In this document: positions 48,265 to 60,131 of the stretch, piece after piece
How positions within the stretch are numbered: position 1 is the stretch's first letter
Layout of the letters: every line of letters starts with the position of its first letter
Source of the DNA: Coprinellus micaceus
Lineage: Eukaryota > Basidiomycota > Agaricomycetes > Agaricales > Psathyrellaceae
Reading direction: 5' to 3'
Assembly: GCA_951394405.1 (NCBI GenBank)
Contig: OX596345.1
Location: forward strand, 2,418,001 to 2,482,000
DNA: 64,000 bases
The notes under the pieces: generated by a model
What the model was told of the DNA's origin: nothing
The model's input: the letters and a program-made list of their open reading frames with translations, nothing else
Database searches by the model: none
Made by a program: the position numbers and the translations under genes

Positions 48265-50470
48265 TCAATCCCTATACTGTCCCTGCGAGAGATATCTCCA
48301 GTTCGATATGTACGCCGGCGCACTGCCCTCCCCACCATTGGTCGTACAATATGGGCCCAACAACACTCCCGTAAATCCCCAGCTCACAGGCTCGTTCGAC
48401 ACCGTAACGATCGTCCTTCTCAAACTCTGCGCATCGGCGGGCCCCGCCGAGAACGCATAATGGCTGTTATTGAATGCCTTGATCTCCAACGTCAAGGTCT
48501 TCCCCACCCATGCAGCTGGGACGGGAGTAACGATGGGGGATGGTACGGAAACATACGAAATCCCGCGGTACCTGAAATGTGGGACCAGTGAGTCAGTAAC
48601 GTCCGGAAGCATGACGACTCCGAGGTCAAGGTGGTGATTTTGGGTGAGGAAGGCGCTGACGCCGACCTCCTCCTCGAGCTTCGTAGGATTGAAGTCGACG
48701 TCGACAGTGTAGGTGAAGAGGGTGTGGCTTTGGCGACGCCCAACAAATGCTTGTCCGGTGGGCCCAGCGTAGTTCCCGTTGAGGGCCGTGAGGTTCAGCG
48801 TTGAGGGGTCGAGCCGGAGGGTACTTGGACGTTCTTTGGGACCTGGGGTGAAGTGCTCTGGTATCGGGTATCGCCAGTGCGTGAAATGAGGTGGGAGTGG
48901 GATTTTCGGAGAGAAGGTTATGTCGTCTCCGTCATCTACGTATGGTCTGAGGATTCGTTTCAGTTGGAGTGAGAACACGGAACTAAAGAGGCTCACCCAA
49001 CGCCGCGAATATTTCGGTTAGGGGGAGGAAGCGCCCAGCCGCTCATCTTCCCGGAGACCTGCGTCGCGATTGGCCACTCTCCCTTCTTCCAGGTGACAGG
49101 GGCCAGCACAGTCTCCCTAACCATAGGGAAGTGAAGGTACTCTGGACCACCTCGTGTGGAAAGGGCGACAGCCCACCTGTCCAAGGGTCAGCGCAACGTC
49201 TACGAGATGAGCTAGACCATGTACCAGTTGTCCGATCCGTCTTGAAACAGGTCTGCATGTCCGATGGTCTGGACTAAGAAATATTGAATAATGGAGGTTG
49301 GAACCCTGGGCTGGCAGGCTTACAGTAGCTCGTGGTGTTGGTATTCGTCAGGATAGGGTTTGCAGGGTTGGACTCGAAAGGGCCGTCGATGCTTTTGGAC
49401 CGGGCTACAGTCACCATATGCTCAAGACCCGTGCCGCCTGATTTAAACAGAACGATTGAGCGATATGACGAAGCATAGTTCAACTTAATCACCTTCCGCC
49501 GCCAACAGGTAGTAGTATCCGTCCTTCTTGAATATGTGGGGACCCTCTGGTGCCTATAACCAATGTCAGCCCGCGATTCGAAAGGTCGAAGGTTGACGGG
49601 ACGCACCATGCCTCCAGTCCCTTCCCAGATCAACTTGAACTCCCCGACCTCGCCCGCGTCCAGATTCGCTTCCGCCTGCCAGATGCCTGGACTGCAATTG
49701 TAGTCAGTACAACTACATTCACTCGTCGCGGAGATGGGGGATAGGGGACGTACTTGACTTGCCAAGCATGTGCCCCGGTAATGTAAGCCTTGCCGTCGCT
49801 GTCCCAGAACGGTTCTGTGTCGTATCCCTCGAACTGGAAGTGCTTCGCGATTCCCCAAGACGCGGAGTCGTATGGGTCGGAGCCTTTGAAGATGATCTAG
49901 AGAGGAACTTCAGCTCTGTTGCGTTCTGAAGGGCGGGCTGCTCACGTTGTCCCAACGGGAGGTGTCGCTTTGAGGCCTGTCGTCGTTGACGAGGGTTGTG
50001 ACTAGGTAGAAATTCTTCTTGTGGTAGCGAAGGGTAGGAGCCCATATGCCACTTCACGGTCTCCGTGAGTCTTCAGAGCATAATGGCTAGGACTAAATTC
50101 CCACCTCGTAGACCTGTTTGTCTCGGCGAGCCTGGGGAGCTGCTCCCTGCGGTTCAACACATGTCCTACGAGGGAGAATATCAGCCCTATGGCCAGAATA
50201 GACGCATCACGTATACTCACCAATTAACTTCCAGTTCTGAAGGTCCTTGCTCGCGTGAATGGGAATCCCAGGGAACGCGTTAAAGCTTGAACTCGCGCAG
50301 AAGAACGTGCTATCCCAGTCCTTGAGGAAGATGCAGCTCGGGTCGGGGTAAAATCCGGGGAGAATCGGGTTGTAGTAGGTCGAGTTCTTCTTCGATCCTG
50401 CTTGAGCTGATACACCGATTGCTAATGTTGCACATAAGCCGAAGCCTAGTGCTAGGAGCCGGAAGGCCAT
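48265..50470 (-). CDS. Secreted glycoside hydrolase family 43 (beta-xylosidase / arabinofuranosidase type)
   Basis: Ten exons on the minus strand splice cleanly to about 575 residues. The start is at 50,470 with a signal peptide (MAFRLLALGFGLCATLAIG). The five-bladed GH43 domain follows: YYNPILPGFYPDPSC holds the general-base Asp, GYDTEPFWDSDGKAY the likely pKa-modulating Asp, and GMAPEGPHIFK the acid Glu. GTGLEHMVTVARSKSIDGPF and GHADLFQD are typical later motifs. Residues after about 350 form the ConA-like beta-sandwich that follows many GH43 catalytic domains (QAFVGRRQSHTLFTY; GPADAQSLRRTI). The enzyme would release xylose or arabinose from hemicellulose outside the cell; which substrate is not decided by sequence. 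It ends about 50 bp from array unit 6, convergently. All catalytic residues appear present. Confidence 0.88.
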
Positions 50471-51403
50471 GGCGTCGACCTGAAACTACACCTTCGAAAC
50501 GAAGCGGTGCGAGAAGAGAGGCCACGAGAGGTGCCATCGCAGGTTGAAGCGGAAATTATGAAGGATTTTAGGCGTCGTAGAAGGTTTCGAAGCGCCGTCA
50601 TCGCAGAGCACACATGACGATCGGGGAGGCGGCCGGAGAAACGTCGACGATTCGGTATTGCTTCTTCGACGACTGGAATGCTGGCTTGGGAGGGATGGTG
50701 AGAAATCGCGTTGGCTATGTTGTGCTTCGTAGACAAGGCTTTCCCGTACCTCTGCATGGGCCCCGTGGGCATGGTCTTGCAGTAAAATTGGTGCTCCATC
50801 GGGGAACCCTTCTGCCATCCGTCAGAGACTCGGCAGCTCTATGTCCTGTATTACGCTCTGTTTGGGTTTCGCAAGGGCGATGCACCATGGACGTGCTATG
50901 CGAAGCTGAGAAGGGCGAACGGGGTACGGAGAACGGACATGGAGGTCGAGAGCAAGAACCAGCGACGATGACGTGGGACCATGACAACATGAACCCAGCC
51001 GGCCCGCATCATCGCGGGCGCTTATTGCCCCACCGGTCCGGATAGGCTTCTCCCGGTGCAGTGCGGAGAATGAGAGGAACGCAAGGAATATCATATTTCC
51101 AAAGGTATATCACTGAGATAGTGTCCAATAAACTTCGATGCGCTCCATCTGCACTTCCTTCAGATACAAGTCCCTCGTCGTTGGCCATGGCTTCCTCCTG
51201 CTTCTGCGTTCTTTCCATCATGATGGCTCCCCACAATTGTAGAGGACGACCGCACTAGCTGCGCGATAGCCTGGTGATAATCATTGGATGGGCGAGGGTA
51301 GTCATCGCGAAGGGGGTATAGATCTATAGCTTGTGTACTTAACGAGGGACTATTTCGATCGTCGAGGGAGGTGTTCTCTCTCCCATCTTAACCACCGACC
51401 GCG
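50471..51403. other. Intergenic region between divergent GH43 and GNAT genes
   Basis: About 930 bp shared upstream region. Open frames overlap on both strands without recognisable features. I found no clear TATA box or other site I would defend. Confidence 0.4.
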
Positions 51404-52380
51404 ATGGCTGACTCTCAAGACTCGAAGCCCCCGTACACCATACGTCAGCTATTCGAGATATCAGGTAGGATCCACGTTCCTGGTGCGAGTTTATAGTGCT
51501 GACTCGAACTTTGAACATCAAGAGGAACAGACCAAGTCGCTCAACAAGACCCTTGGGGATGCATTCAGAGACGGTGAGTTCGAAACCCGAACGTCGAGCT
51601 ATTCGTGTCACTAAAGGGGACTGCGCAGAACCATTCACAAGCGTTGTCACGAACGGTGACGTCGAATTCTATGGTGACTTCCACCGAAGCACCGTTATCG
51701 CAGGGCTGCTTGCAGGAGAGGTCTATGTCGCGGAGAACGCGAGCAAGGAGATCGTCGGGGTAGCCGTGTGGTTTGGCCCGGGTCGAGAGATGTTCGACAG
51801 GCGAGTAAAGCATGTCCCCCTCTATCGGGCGACTTGCCAACGCTTCGCAGTGAGGACCAACAGGAACAGGGTCTCTCCATCGTCCTGAACAGGTTTAAGC
51901 CTGAGCACCAAGAGTGGTTCGGGGGCAAGGCATGTTGGTGTCCCCAGACGATACGTTCACATCTAATCGTCCGGTTTACGCACAGTTTCTTCCGGAGTTA
52001 GCAAGCCTCACATCGCAGCAAATACCTGCAGAGGTCAAACACGCGTCCTGGCACCTGCAGACGATCGCGACTGCACCTGAGTACCAACGAAAGGGAATCG
52101 CACGGGCGTTCGTTGACGTTATCAAGGCGAAGGTGAGCCGCACCCCAGTTACCTGAACAAAGCATACACCGAGCAATACGTCTTGATCACTGTATCGTAG
52201 GCCGCGAAAGCAGGAACCCCCCTTATCGTCGAAACGGCAACAGAGGAGAACGTCGAAGTATACGAGAAGATTGGGTTCAAGCGCCAGGGTGAGGTGGTCA
52301 CTCTGGAGGGCGTGGCTGGACAGAAGTTTAATATGTGGTCTCTCTCGATGGAGACGGCGGAGAGCAAGGTTTTATCGTAA
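51404..52380 (+). CDS. GNAT-family N-acetyltransferase
   Basis: Six exons give about 234 residues, starting MADSQDSKPPYTIRQLFEIS at 51,404 and ending at TAA 52,378-52,380. Acetyl-CoA-binding motif A is clear: HLQTIATAPEYQRKGIARAF, with the R/Q-x-x-G-x-A loop in QRKGIA. Motif B follows (ETATEENVEVYEKIGFKRQG). The EVYVAENASKEIVGVAVWF strand pair precedes it. Enzymes of this type move an acetyl group from acetyl-CoA to an amine on a small molecule or protein; the substrate is unknown. One intron, 51,801-51,850, has a GC donor (CAG/GCGAGT...GCAG); the reading frame supports it and no GT alternative fits. The next intron could be read with a GC or GT donor; I prefer GT (after GGKA). Confidence 0.82.
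51801..51850 (+). other. GC-AG intron in the GNAT gene
   Basis: 50 nt from GCGAGTAAAG to CGCTTCGCAG. Splicing joins ...EMFD to SEDQQEQG in frame. The nearby GT (GAGTAAAG) would place a TGA directly after the junction. Confidence 0.65.
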
Positions 52381-52576
52381 TGGGCACATTGGACGTCAAA
52401 TGTAATTGGGATAGGTAGTTTGGAGAATCCTCGAGACCAGAACAATGACGCACATGCGGATATAAGGCTGGAAGACTTGAGGCGTCTCGGCGAGGTCTCC
52501 TAATAGCGGACTGCGTCTCTACGACGAACGAGCGGTATGAGCAAATATAAATCAAGTAGAAACCACAGAGGGGAGG

Positions 52577-54676
52577 CTAGGTACCCATGGGATCGGGCGT
52601 GGGGGAAAGCCATAACCCCCAAGCCCACTCGTCGTCTCCTCTACTCCCCAACCCAAACTTTGGATCAAATACAGATTCAACCCTCGGTTCCCCTGGTTTC
52701 AGGATCGCACTGACGCCGTTCCCGCCCAGCTTTTTCCGACCCTCCTTGCTCAGGACCTCAAATCCAACCTTGACGCCCAACCTCTCGCATTCTTCGCTTA
52801 GAGAACAACAAGAGGGATCCTCGTAACATAGGAGAGAGCGGAGTCCTGCCACAGCATCGTGTAGTTCTTCTGTGCTCGTGGTATGCGGGCGGAACGTAAG
52901 GCTGCGAACGTGAAATCGGCGGAGGGTAGAAACAGAGGTCTTATGAGGGTCGTGCAGAGCACTTGGGGTATTCCGCTGCGAAAGGATTGCAAGTCCAATC
53001 CGGACCTCCAGAAACGCATGGAGAGCTTCCACAGAGAATTCACCCATATCGAAGCGAATTGTGTGCAATCGCGGCCATGGGACTTGGGAGGCCAGAACCT
53101 CAACGCTGGAGGACGAGCCCTCGGTTCTCGGCGGGAGGAATTCGTGAAGGAAGTCATCGTCAGGTAAGAGACTCAAAAGGTCGGAACGCCGTTGATAGTC
53201 TTCCTCGGTTATTGCCTTGTCCTTGACCCACAATCTTTCGAGATTCGGCATCAGCCTGAGCGATATGAGGAACCCTTCGTTGCAGATGGAGGCAGAGTCC
53301 ATAGTCCAATCGGTGATGTGCGACGGCTGGGGTTGGGCGCGCAGAAAGCCGACGAGAGGATGCTGGTTGGGGGTAAGGGACGGGATTGGGGCCTGCTGGA
53401 CGAGGAGATATGGCGTCCGAAGGGTGTAACTCAGGGATGTGAGGGCGGGGGTAAAGAGGTTGAAGAGGAGCGGCGTAATTGCTTGGCCATCAGAAGGGCC
53501 TCTCCAAGTGTCGGCCACATCAAGCGTCCTGAGATGCTGGAGAACTATATCTGACGCGACGGGCTTGAGTGGTGCAGGCGTTTCGTCAATCACACGGAAG
53601 AGGGCTTGGGTGTCGCGCAAGTCTTGGTCCGTCGTTTCGTCTTCCTCCATGCTGATTGGGATTATGAGCTTGGTCAGCTTGTGAGTTTCCCGTAGCATGG
53701 TACGGATGATGCTAGATGGGAATCCCCAGTTCGTGAGGAATCTGGGATGAGGGCTTGACATTACGAGCTCCTCCATATTCTTCCATTGCGCAGGCTTCCG
53801 GATGTAGTAGAACACATCGTCGACAGACTTCCATTCAACGCTCTTGAGATGAGGAGCGTTCCATAAGGTGATGCCTTTAGAGGTGATCTTTGTCGCAGAG
53901 AATTCTCCTTCGGGCGTCGCATCCACGTCGATGACAACCCTCTCGAGAGCTGGCCAGGTACAAGGATGTGCCGCAAACTCGTATAAGAGGTCGTCGGAAG
54001 TTGCGAGCTCCAAGGTTCGTATGCGTGGGGAGTATCCCAGCAACACTCTTATCAATTTCGTCTCGACAAGGGGACTCACTGCGTAGTCAAGTTCCGAAGA
54101 GACGGAAATCGAGAGGGGGAGGGTTCCCGCGGCACTAAGCCACCGTTGGACGCGCTCGGCGTGGATCCTAGCGGCTTCGGAAGCAGCTACGTCAGTATCC
54201 ATGGGTACGACGTGTAAGGATGACCAGAGTTGGGGCGTCTCGAGCGCAACTCCTCTCCATTTGCGACAGACTTGGGTGATGGAAAGGGGTGCGTCTGAGA
54301 CAGTCATCGTCGGGAAGTGTGTCGCCGGAAGTGCATGGGTGAATATTTCCTGGAAGATCTCGTTTGGGAGGTCTCGTATAGGGTGCGCCAAAGTCTTGTG
54401 TCCTTCTATTCCGTGCTTCAGCTCTTCGCGTCGGGCAATGAGAACTTCAATCTCGCTGTCGATTGTTGTGAGCTCTCGAACCGGTCCCTCGAGAAATTCG
54501 TGAAGGCGACAAAGATCCTGTTCGGATAGAGGGTAATTCGATCCGAGCCATCTTCTGAAGGGAGATTCGGAGAAGTAGTCGCGTTGGCTCATGTAGTGGT
54601 AGTGGTGGTTCAACTTGGAACCTCCTGTGACCCTGTTGGTTTGACCTGCACCACTGGTTTGGTACCGGCAGGTCAT
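52577..54676 (-). CDS. F-box protein
   Basis: Single open frame with no intron: 699 codons from the first Met at 54,676, or 671 from the Met at 54,592 (MSQRDYFSESPFRRW). I think the second start is as likely, because the first 28 residues are compositionally odd. After a short coiled-coil (IDSEIEVLIARREELKHGI) comes a classic basidiomycete F-box: IRDLPNEIFQEIFTHALP, then LSITQVCRKWRGVALETPQLWSSLHV. The remaining 500 residues have leucine-rich spacing like the repeats that usually bind substrate. Such proteins link substrates to the SCF ubiquitin ligase through Skp1; the target is unknown. It lies convergent with the GNAT gene, 200 bp apart, and divergent from GH6. These families are large in agaricomycetes. 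Confidence 0.85.
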   Translation of the reverse strand: MTCRYQTSGAGQTNRVTGGSKLNHHYHYMSQRDYFSESPFRRWLGSNYPLSEQDLCRLHEFLEGPVRELTTIDSEIEVLIARREELKHGIEGHKTLAHPIRDLPNEIFQEIFTHALPATHFPTMTVSDAPLSITQVCRKWRGVALETPQLWSSLHVVPMDTDVAASEAARIHAERVQRWLSAAGTLPLSISVSSELDYAVSPLVETKLIRVLLGYSPRIRTLELATSDDLLYEFAAHPCTWPALERVVIDVDATPEGEFSATKITSKGITLWNAPHLKSVEWKSVDDVFYYIRKPAQWKNMEELVMSSPHPRFLTNWGFPSSIIRTMLRETHKLTKLIIPISMEEDETTDQDLRDTQALFRVIDETPAPLKPVASDIVLQHLRTLDVADTWRGPSDGQAITPLLFNLFTPALTSLSYTLRTPYLLVQQAPIPSLTPNQHPLVGFLRAQPQPSHITDWTMDSASICNEGFLISLRLMPNLERLWVKDKAITEEDYQRRSDLLSLLPDDDFLHEFLPPRTEGSSSSVEVLASQVPWPRLHTIRFDMGEFSVEALHAFLEVRIGLAILSQRNTPSALHDPHKTSVSTLRRFHVRSLTFRPHTTSTEELHDAVAGLRSLLCYEDPSCCSLSEECERLGVKVGFEVLSKEGRKKLGGNGVSAILKPGEPRVESVFDPKFGLGSRGDDEWAWGLWLSPTPDPMGT

Positions 54677-55732
54677 ACCGGCACGGGACTGTTCGGCCTC
54701 GCAATCGACGGTTCATAGCAGCTTTCTCGTAGTTTCAACTATAAGAGGCTGGAACTTCTTTGGAACTTGAAGTTTTCTGTGTGTATATATATGGAACCAA
54801 GATACGGACTTACGAGCCTTTCCGAGACTTCTAGGACCTCGCAGAAGGGCCTTCTCCAGCATTTTGCGATTGCGTCGGCGCCTAAACTCAAACGGAAGAA
54901 CTACTCGGACATGTTCCCCTTTCGCGTCGTTCATTGTGGGTCGCCGTTTTGCCTTCCTCAGCTCAAGCGTCCCTCCCCCCCCTTTGAGGCGGTCGGATCC
55001 ACTCAAAGCTGCCCAGCCCAGTTCGAGCCAACGATTTCTAATCATCAATAGCCGAGATGCTTCCTAACTTTCCCAAGCTCATCGCCGTTGCTCTTCGCCG
55101 TCATGAATCATCCTCGATCGCCGCCCCCACTCGTCGACTGTGTCAAGGACTGCCATAATTGCGAAACAGATGCGACTTTCCTCCGTTGCCCAGCTCTCGT
55201 CGCCCAGCTATACTAGGACCGCGCCGATCCAACCTGTCGAGGTTCGTCGTCGTGGGTGGTTGCAATTGTCACGGTTCTCTGACGGTAGAAGGCTTGTTCA
55301 GTTCTTGGACTCGATGGATTATCGGGCGTCCGAGGTCATGGGGACTGCTACCTTTCCAAACATGACACCATTTCATCATCGAATTTGCATGGCAGTAACA
55401 GCAAAGCACTCGTTTGAAAGCGCCGTCTGCGAATCCTCGAGGACGAGGTAGCGTTCAATTGTATCCGTGAGTCTCTCTTTTCCCCGACGAATTTCCCGAC
55501 TGCTCAACCCACTCTCAGCTCGCGCTTCTCCGCTGTTTATCCGGGTTCGTGACCAACACAGTCTTCTCACCGCACATAGTGACACGAATGCCTTGCGAAA
55601 GCCAAGGTTGGGGAACCAAGGATCCACTCCCATATAAATACGCGTCGCCTGGGATGGATCGTCGTCGTCGAAGTGTTGCCTACACCACTCCGCCATAACC
55701 ACAGCCCCCACCCCTTCGTCGCCACTTGAACC
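54677..55732. other. Intergenic region upstream of GH6
   Basis: About 1 kb between the divergent F-box and GH6 genes. Small open frames are present but none is convincing. A TATA box for GH6 is annotated separately. Confidence 0.4.
55633..55640 (+). promoter_or_regulatory. TATA box of the GH6 gene
   Basis: TATAAATA lies 93 bp before the ATG, in CCCATATAAATACGCG. The spacing fits a fungal TATA promoter of a strongly regulated secreted enzyme. Confidence 0.6.
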
Positions 55733-57098
55733 ATGAAGTATCTCGCTTTCCTCGCCGCCGTCCTCGCCATCGCGCCCTCCGCGCTCGCCGTCCCCAAGCC
55801 TGCCCCAGCCGCTGACGCCAACCCCTATCTCGGCGTCTCCCCCTACGCGCCCAAGTCGTACGCCAAGAAGCTCGAGGAGACTGTCAAGTACTTCAAGAAG
55901 GAGAAGGACCATGTCAACGCTGGAAGGACGCGAACCGTGCAGAAGGTCCCCACCTTCGCGTGGGTGTCGAAGTCGGCTGATGTACGTGGCATGCTGGGCT
56001 CTATTTCACGCGCCATTTGCTGATAGGCTCTCGTCAGGTTCCGAGCATCCAGCCGTTGGTGAAGGAGGCGCTTGCAGAGCAGTCCAAGAGCAAGAAGAAG
56101 CAGCTCGTGCAGTTGGTTGTCTACAACTTGCCCGACCGCGACTGCTCAGCGAAGGCTTCCGATGGCGAGTTCCACCTCAGCGACGATGGGTTGAACAAGT
56201 ACAAGAAGTACATCGACGGTGAGAAGCCTTGATTCACCCCATTGACTCTATCGCTTACCCGAGAGACCAGACGTCGCGGCCCAGCTGTCCACCCCCGACG
56301 CTGCCAAGCTCAAGTTCACCATCGTCCTCGAGCCCGACTCGCTCGGCAATCTGGTCACCAACATGGGCGTCGAGAAGTGCGCCAACGCTGCCGACGCATA
56401 CAGGGAGGGCATTTCCTACGTGAGTCTCGAACCTCCCATCGCTTCACATACCTCCTCACACCACACCCCAACAGGCCATCGCCACGCTCCAATTCTCCAA
56501 CGCCGCGCTCTACATCGACGCTGCCCACGGTGGCTGGCTCGGCTGGAACGACAACCTCGCGCCCTCCGCCAAAGTCTACGCCGAAGTCCTCGCCGCTGCC
56601 CAAGTCATCAACCCCTCCGCCAAGGTCCGCGGGCTCGCCATCAACGTCTCCAACTACAACCAATACGTCTCCGACCCGCGCGAGCCCTACACCGAGTGGA
56701 ACAACTCCTGGGACGAGTACCACTACGTCAACGAGCTCACCCCGCACCTCGTCGAGGCCGGGTACCCCGCGAACTTCATCGTCGACCAGGGGAGGGCGGG
56801 GAAGGGCGGGATTAGGACGAGCTGGGGCCAGTGGTGCAATATCCGGAATGCGGGCTTTGGGATTAGGCCGACGGCGGATCAGGAGGTGGTGAATAATACG
56901 AATGTGGACGCGATTGTGTGGGTGAAGCCTGGGGGGGAGTCGGATGGGACGAGCGATACGGAGGCGGTGAGGTTCGATGAGAATTGTAGGTCGGAGGCTG
57001 CGCATGTCCCTGCGCCTGAGGCGGGCGAATGGTTCAACGATTTCGTCGTGAACTTGGTCAAGAATGCCAACCCTCCTTTGAAGCAGTCGCTTTTCTGA
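55733..57098 (+). CDS. GH6 cellobiohydrolase (CBH II type) without a CBM1
   Basis: Exons 55,733-55,981, 56,038-56,218, 56,271-56,419 and 56,475-57,098 give 400 residues. A signal peptide (MKYLAFLAAVLAIAPSALA) is followed by a short Pro/Ala stretch and then the catalytic domain. There is no N-terminal CBM1 or Ser/Thr linker, unlike classic Cel6A. Key motifs: VVYNLPDRDCSAKASDGE (Asp before Cys matches Cel6A Asp175), FTIVLEPDSLGNLVTN (proton-donor Asp in EPDSL, matching Asp221), YIDAAHGGWLGW, DQGRAGK, WGQWCNIRNAGFGIRP, and VWVKPGGESDGTSD. The enzyme cleaves cellobiose from non-reducing cellulose ends. Loss of the cellulose-binding module suggests action on soluble or accessible substrate, or help from other enzymes. 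The family call is secure; processive exo action is inferred from the family. Confidence 0.93.
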
Positions 57099-58670
57099 TT
57101 AGCTCGAGGGGTGTAGTCGTTCAAAAATAGTCACTTTGTATTTATGAATATACCCATCCGCATTCTAGATCTCCTACGTTGAACATTGTCACTTTGATCA
57201 CCCTTTCTGGGGAGTTCCCTTCCGTCAAGTTCTCGATAGGTAGGAAGAGTAAGCCAATCGGTCCGTCAAACCTCACAGTTGAGCACCACGTCGAAACAAG
57301 CTCACTCGACCCGGCTCTCGTTAGCTCTCGCTATCCACGACAACTCAGTCAACTCATCCAAGCGAGGCGTTCAGCGACCTTGGAAGTTACGGTATTTCAT
57401 GATCAGAGTGAGCCAACGTCGACGGCCCTTCCAACCATCCACTCTCGATGAACTCTAGTACCGTGCTGTGGTGAACATCCTGTTGCGCGCAATAATTTAA
57501 TAGATCTAGCAGAAACCGACCTCAACTGAGTTCTGTAGGCGGTTGGGGTCAAGCCTTAGGCGCCTAGTTGCACCTCCGTCGCTCCGGACCAAAGCGAGAT
57601 AGACGCCCAGTCCTTATCCTCGTCTGTGCGCGATAAGTAGTGATTTCCAAAGTGACCCCTGCGCATACCAGTAAGCACACTAGCCACTATCCCTCAGAGA
57701 TACACTGCAAGAGCCGTGAATTCCGAAGCGGTTCGTTGATAGGGAGCGCGGTGTGCACAGGCACTTACGAAGACCGTCAGGAACCTGCAACCCATGACTC
57801 CGGAAGATAGGTGAGGACGAACATTCACTACACCACTCAGGTCGAGCTGCTTACCCTTTGAGAACCATCTAGTGTCTCACGGGGTCGATCATTCAATTCA
57901 TTTAGCGCTTCGGAGCAAGAGTGGGGCCAGCTACGGGAAGCCCATTGAGCGCCCATATCTATAATGTCGCCCACAAAGAGTTCATCGGGAGGGGATTTCG
58001 GTGAGGCACCTTTCTGGAAGACCCTTCTGTTTGGTAGCAATTTGAAATAGAGGGTTGATCAGGGCTGTGGTTATCCGCAATTCGAAGCGAGAAGGATGTC
58101 CCCCACCTGCACGTCGCCCACCAAGGTCCCTTGAGACGACGATTAGGCACACCAATTAGGATTCACCTAATCGGATAAACGACACCTTCCGCACCTCGTT
58201 ATGGCTGGTAGCCTTGACAATCGACGTTAGAGGCTCAGTCCCTGCCAGCCATGGGCGCTAATTCGCCGGGCGACATCCAAAAACGGTGCCGGTGATCGCC
58301 GCCGGGAAGGCAACAATGACGACACGTCCACTTTGGCACAAACCGGGTTGTCCAGAACCCCCACGTTGCCGGATTTCGATGTGGGTGTCAAGCGCCCTCA
58401 CCAATACTTACTATTGAGTCGTATCACTACGCCTCTCGTCATACTACACTTCGCGGTTCAATGGAATTCTGGAATCCCTCGGACCACTCTATCCAGCGCT
58501 CATGGCCAACTCCGATTATGACCACGACTTCGAGGGCCCTTTTGGGAAGGGCTATTGGTATAAAGGGTGAGTAGCCTCAGCTCTAGAGGATCGTCCAACA
58601 GCTCCAACTTCCAGCTCCCCTGCTTTACCAGCCCAGATATAACCAACTCTCGCATCAACATTAATTCAAG
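57099..58670. other. Intergenic region between GH6 and the aldo/keto reductase
   Basis: About 1.5 kb with no recognisable gene on either strand. It contains the GH6 3' UTR (AT-rich near 57,120-57,160) and the reductase promoter. Open frames here are under 155 codons, lack motifs and are probably chance. Confidence 0.45.
58559..58564 (+). promoter_or_regulatory. TATA box of the aldo/keto reductase gene
   Basis: TATAAA about 110 bp upstream of the ATG, just after an inverted CCAAT motif (ATTGG at 58,554-58,558). Confidence 0.5.
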
Positions 58671-60131
58671 ATGGCCCTCTTCACCCCCTCTGAACAACCC
58701 GCCTCGAAGCTCGGTCATCTCCGTCAGCTTTCCTCCCGCGCTGGCGTCCATGTCTCTCCGTTCCAGCTCGGAGGCATGAGCATCGGCGAGTCCCCCTGGG
58801 CTCAAGTCGGCATGGGCAACATGACGAAGGAATCCAGCTTCAAGCTGCTCGACACATTCTGGGAACAGGGCGGCAACTTCATCGACACCGCGGGCAACTA
58901 CCAGGACGGTACCTCCGAGAAGTTCATTGGCGAATGGGCTGAACAGCGTGGTATTCGCGACCACCTCGTCCTCGCCACTAAGGTGAGTCGTCTCGACGCC
59001 GTTTCCCTGTCTGTCATTAACTGTGAAACTAATGGATGGACCTGTTGTTGCTTAGTATTCGAGTAACCGATGGCTCGAGACCCACTCTGTCAAGCGAGCT
59101 GCCCATACCGGAAACAGTGCCAAGAGCTTGAGAAACTCGGTCGAGGCCAGCCTCAAGGATCTTCGCACCACCTACATCGACATCCTCTACGTCCACTGGT
59201 GGGATTGGGACACCTCCGTCTACGAAATCATGGATGCACTTCACACCTACATCCAGCGTGGTATCGTCCTGTATCTGGTGCGTCGCCACACAACTGCTGC
59301 CCGACTCTCACTAACGATGGTTCGGCCCTTAGGGAATCTCCGATACACCCGCCTGGGTCGTCGCACGAGCCAACGAATACGCTCGCCGTACCGGAAAGAC
59401 ACCGTTCAGTATCTACCAGACTGCATACAGCATCATGGAACGTTCCGCCGAACGGGAGATTCTTCCCCTTATCCGCGACGAGGGTACGCACATTCCCCTC
59501 CAAGTCGACTTCGCCCACGTCGTATTCACTTTCTGACCCCCTTTCTCCGTCTAGGTATGGCCCTCGCGCCCTTCTCCGTTCTATGTGGAGGGAAGTTGCG
59601 CTCGGACGCCGAAGAGGAGAAGCGTAAGCAGAGTGGAGAGAAGGGTCGTCTCATGCCCTGGCAGACGCAGTGGGAGCGGACCCCGGAGGAGAAGAAGGTC
59701 TGCGACACCCTCGAGAAGGTTAGGGCTGAGGTCGGCGCCAAGAGCTTGACTTCCGGTACGTCGTGATAACCACACCATGCCTCTCTGTCAAGGCTAATAA
59801 CATGTTTTCATAGTCGCCATCGCGTACGTCATGCACAAGGCCCCCTTCGTCTTCCCTATCATCGGCGGAAGGAAGCCCGAGCAAATCGTCGCCAACATCG
59901 AGGCCCTCGACATCGCGCTCTCCGACGAGCAGATCACTTTCTTGGACACGGCTAAGCCTCTGGATCTTGGGTTCCCGAACTTTATGATCGTGAGCTCCCC
60001 ATTCGTAGTCCAGATAGCGTTGGTGACTGACCCAGCGTCTCCGCTAGGGCGATGGCACCTCTTACCCCCAGGGTTTGATCTGGTCCACTTTGGCGAAGAC
60101 CCCTCGCGCTGGCCCGATCCGCCCCAACTAA
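58671..60131 (+). CDS. Aldo/keto reductase, aryl-alcohol dehydrogenase type
   Basis: Six exons (58,671-58,982; 59,056-59,277; 59,333-59,483; 59,555-59,755; 59,814-59,989; 60,048-60,131) give 381 residues. The AKR catalytic tetrad is visible: Asp in FIDTAGNYQDGTSE, Tyr in the same motif, Lys in LVLATK, His in YVHWWDWD. The C-terminal cofactor site shows PIIGGRKPEQIVANIEAL, and the tail GFPNFMIGDGTSYPQG is typical of fungal AAD proteins. These NADPH enzymes interconvert aryl aldehydes and aryl alcohols and are active in lignin breakdown and in secondary metabolism. The start is chosen because it gives a full N-terminus with the usual HVSPFQLGGMSIG beginning of the barrel. Cytosolic; no signal peptide. 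It sits among GH6 and GH43 genes, consistent with wood or litter decay. Confidence 0.9.

Noticed and set aside
51905..51985. A second GC-AG intron in the GNAT gene (AAG/GCATGT)
   Set aside because: A GT donor three bases downstream gives an equally good frame, so the ordinary reading is preferred.
56242..57005. 216-codon frames on both strands over the GH6 gene
   Set aside because: They are shadows of the GH6 coding exons in other frames; the spliced GH6 model explains this DNA fully.
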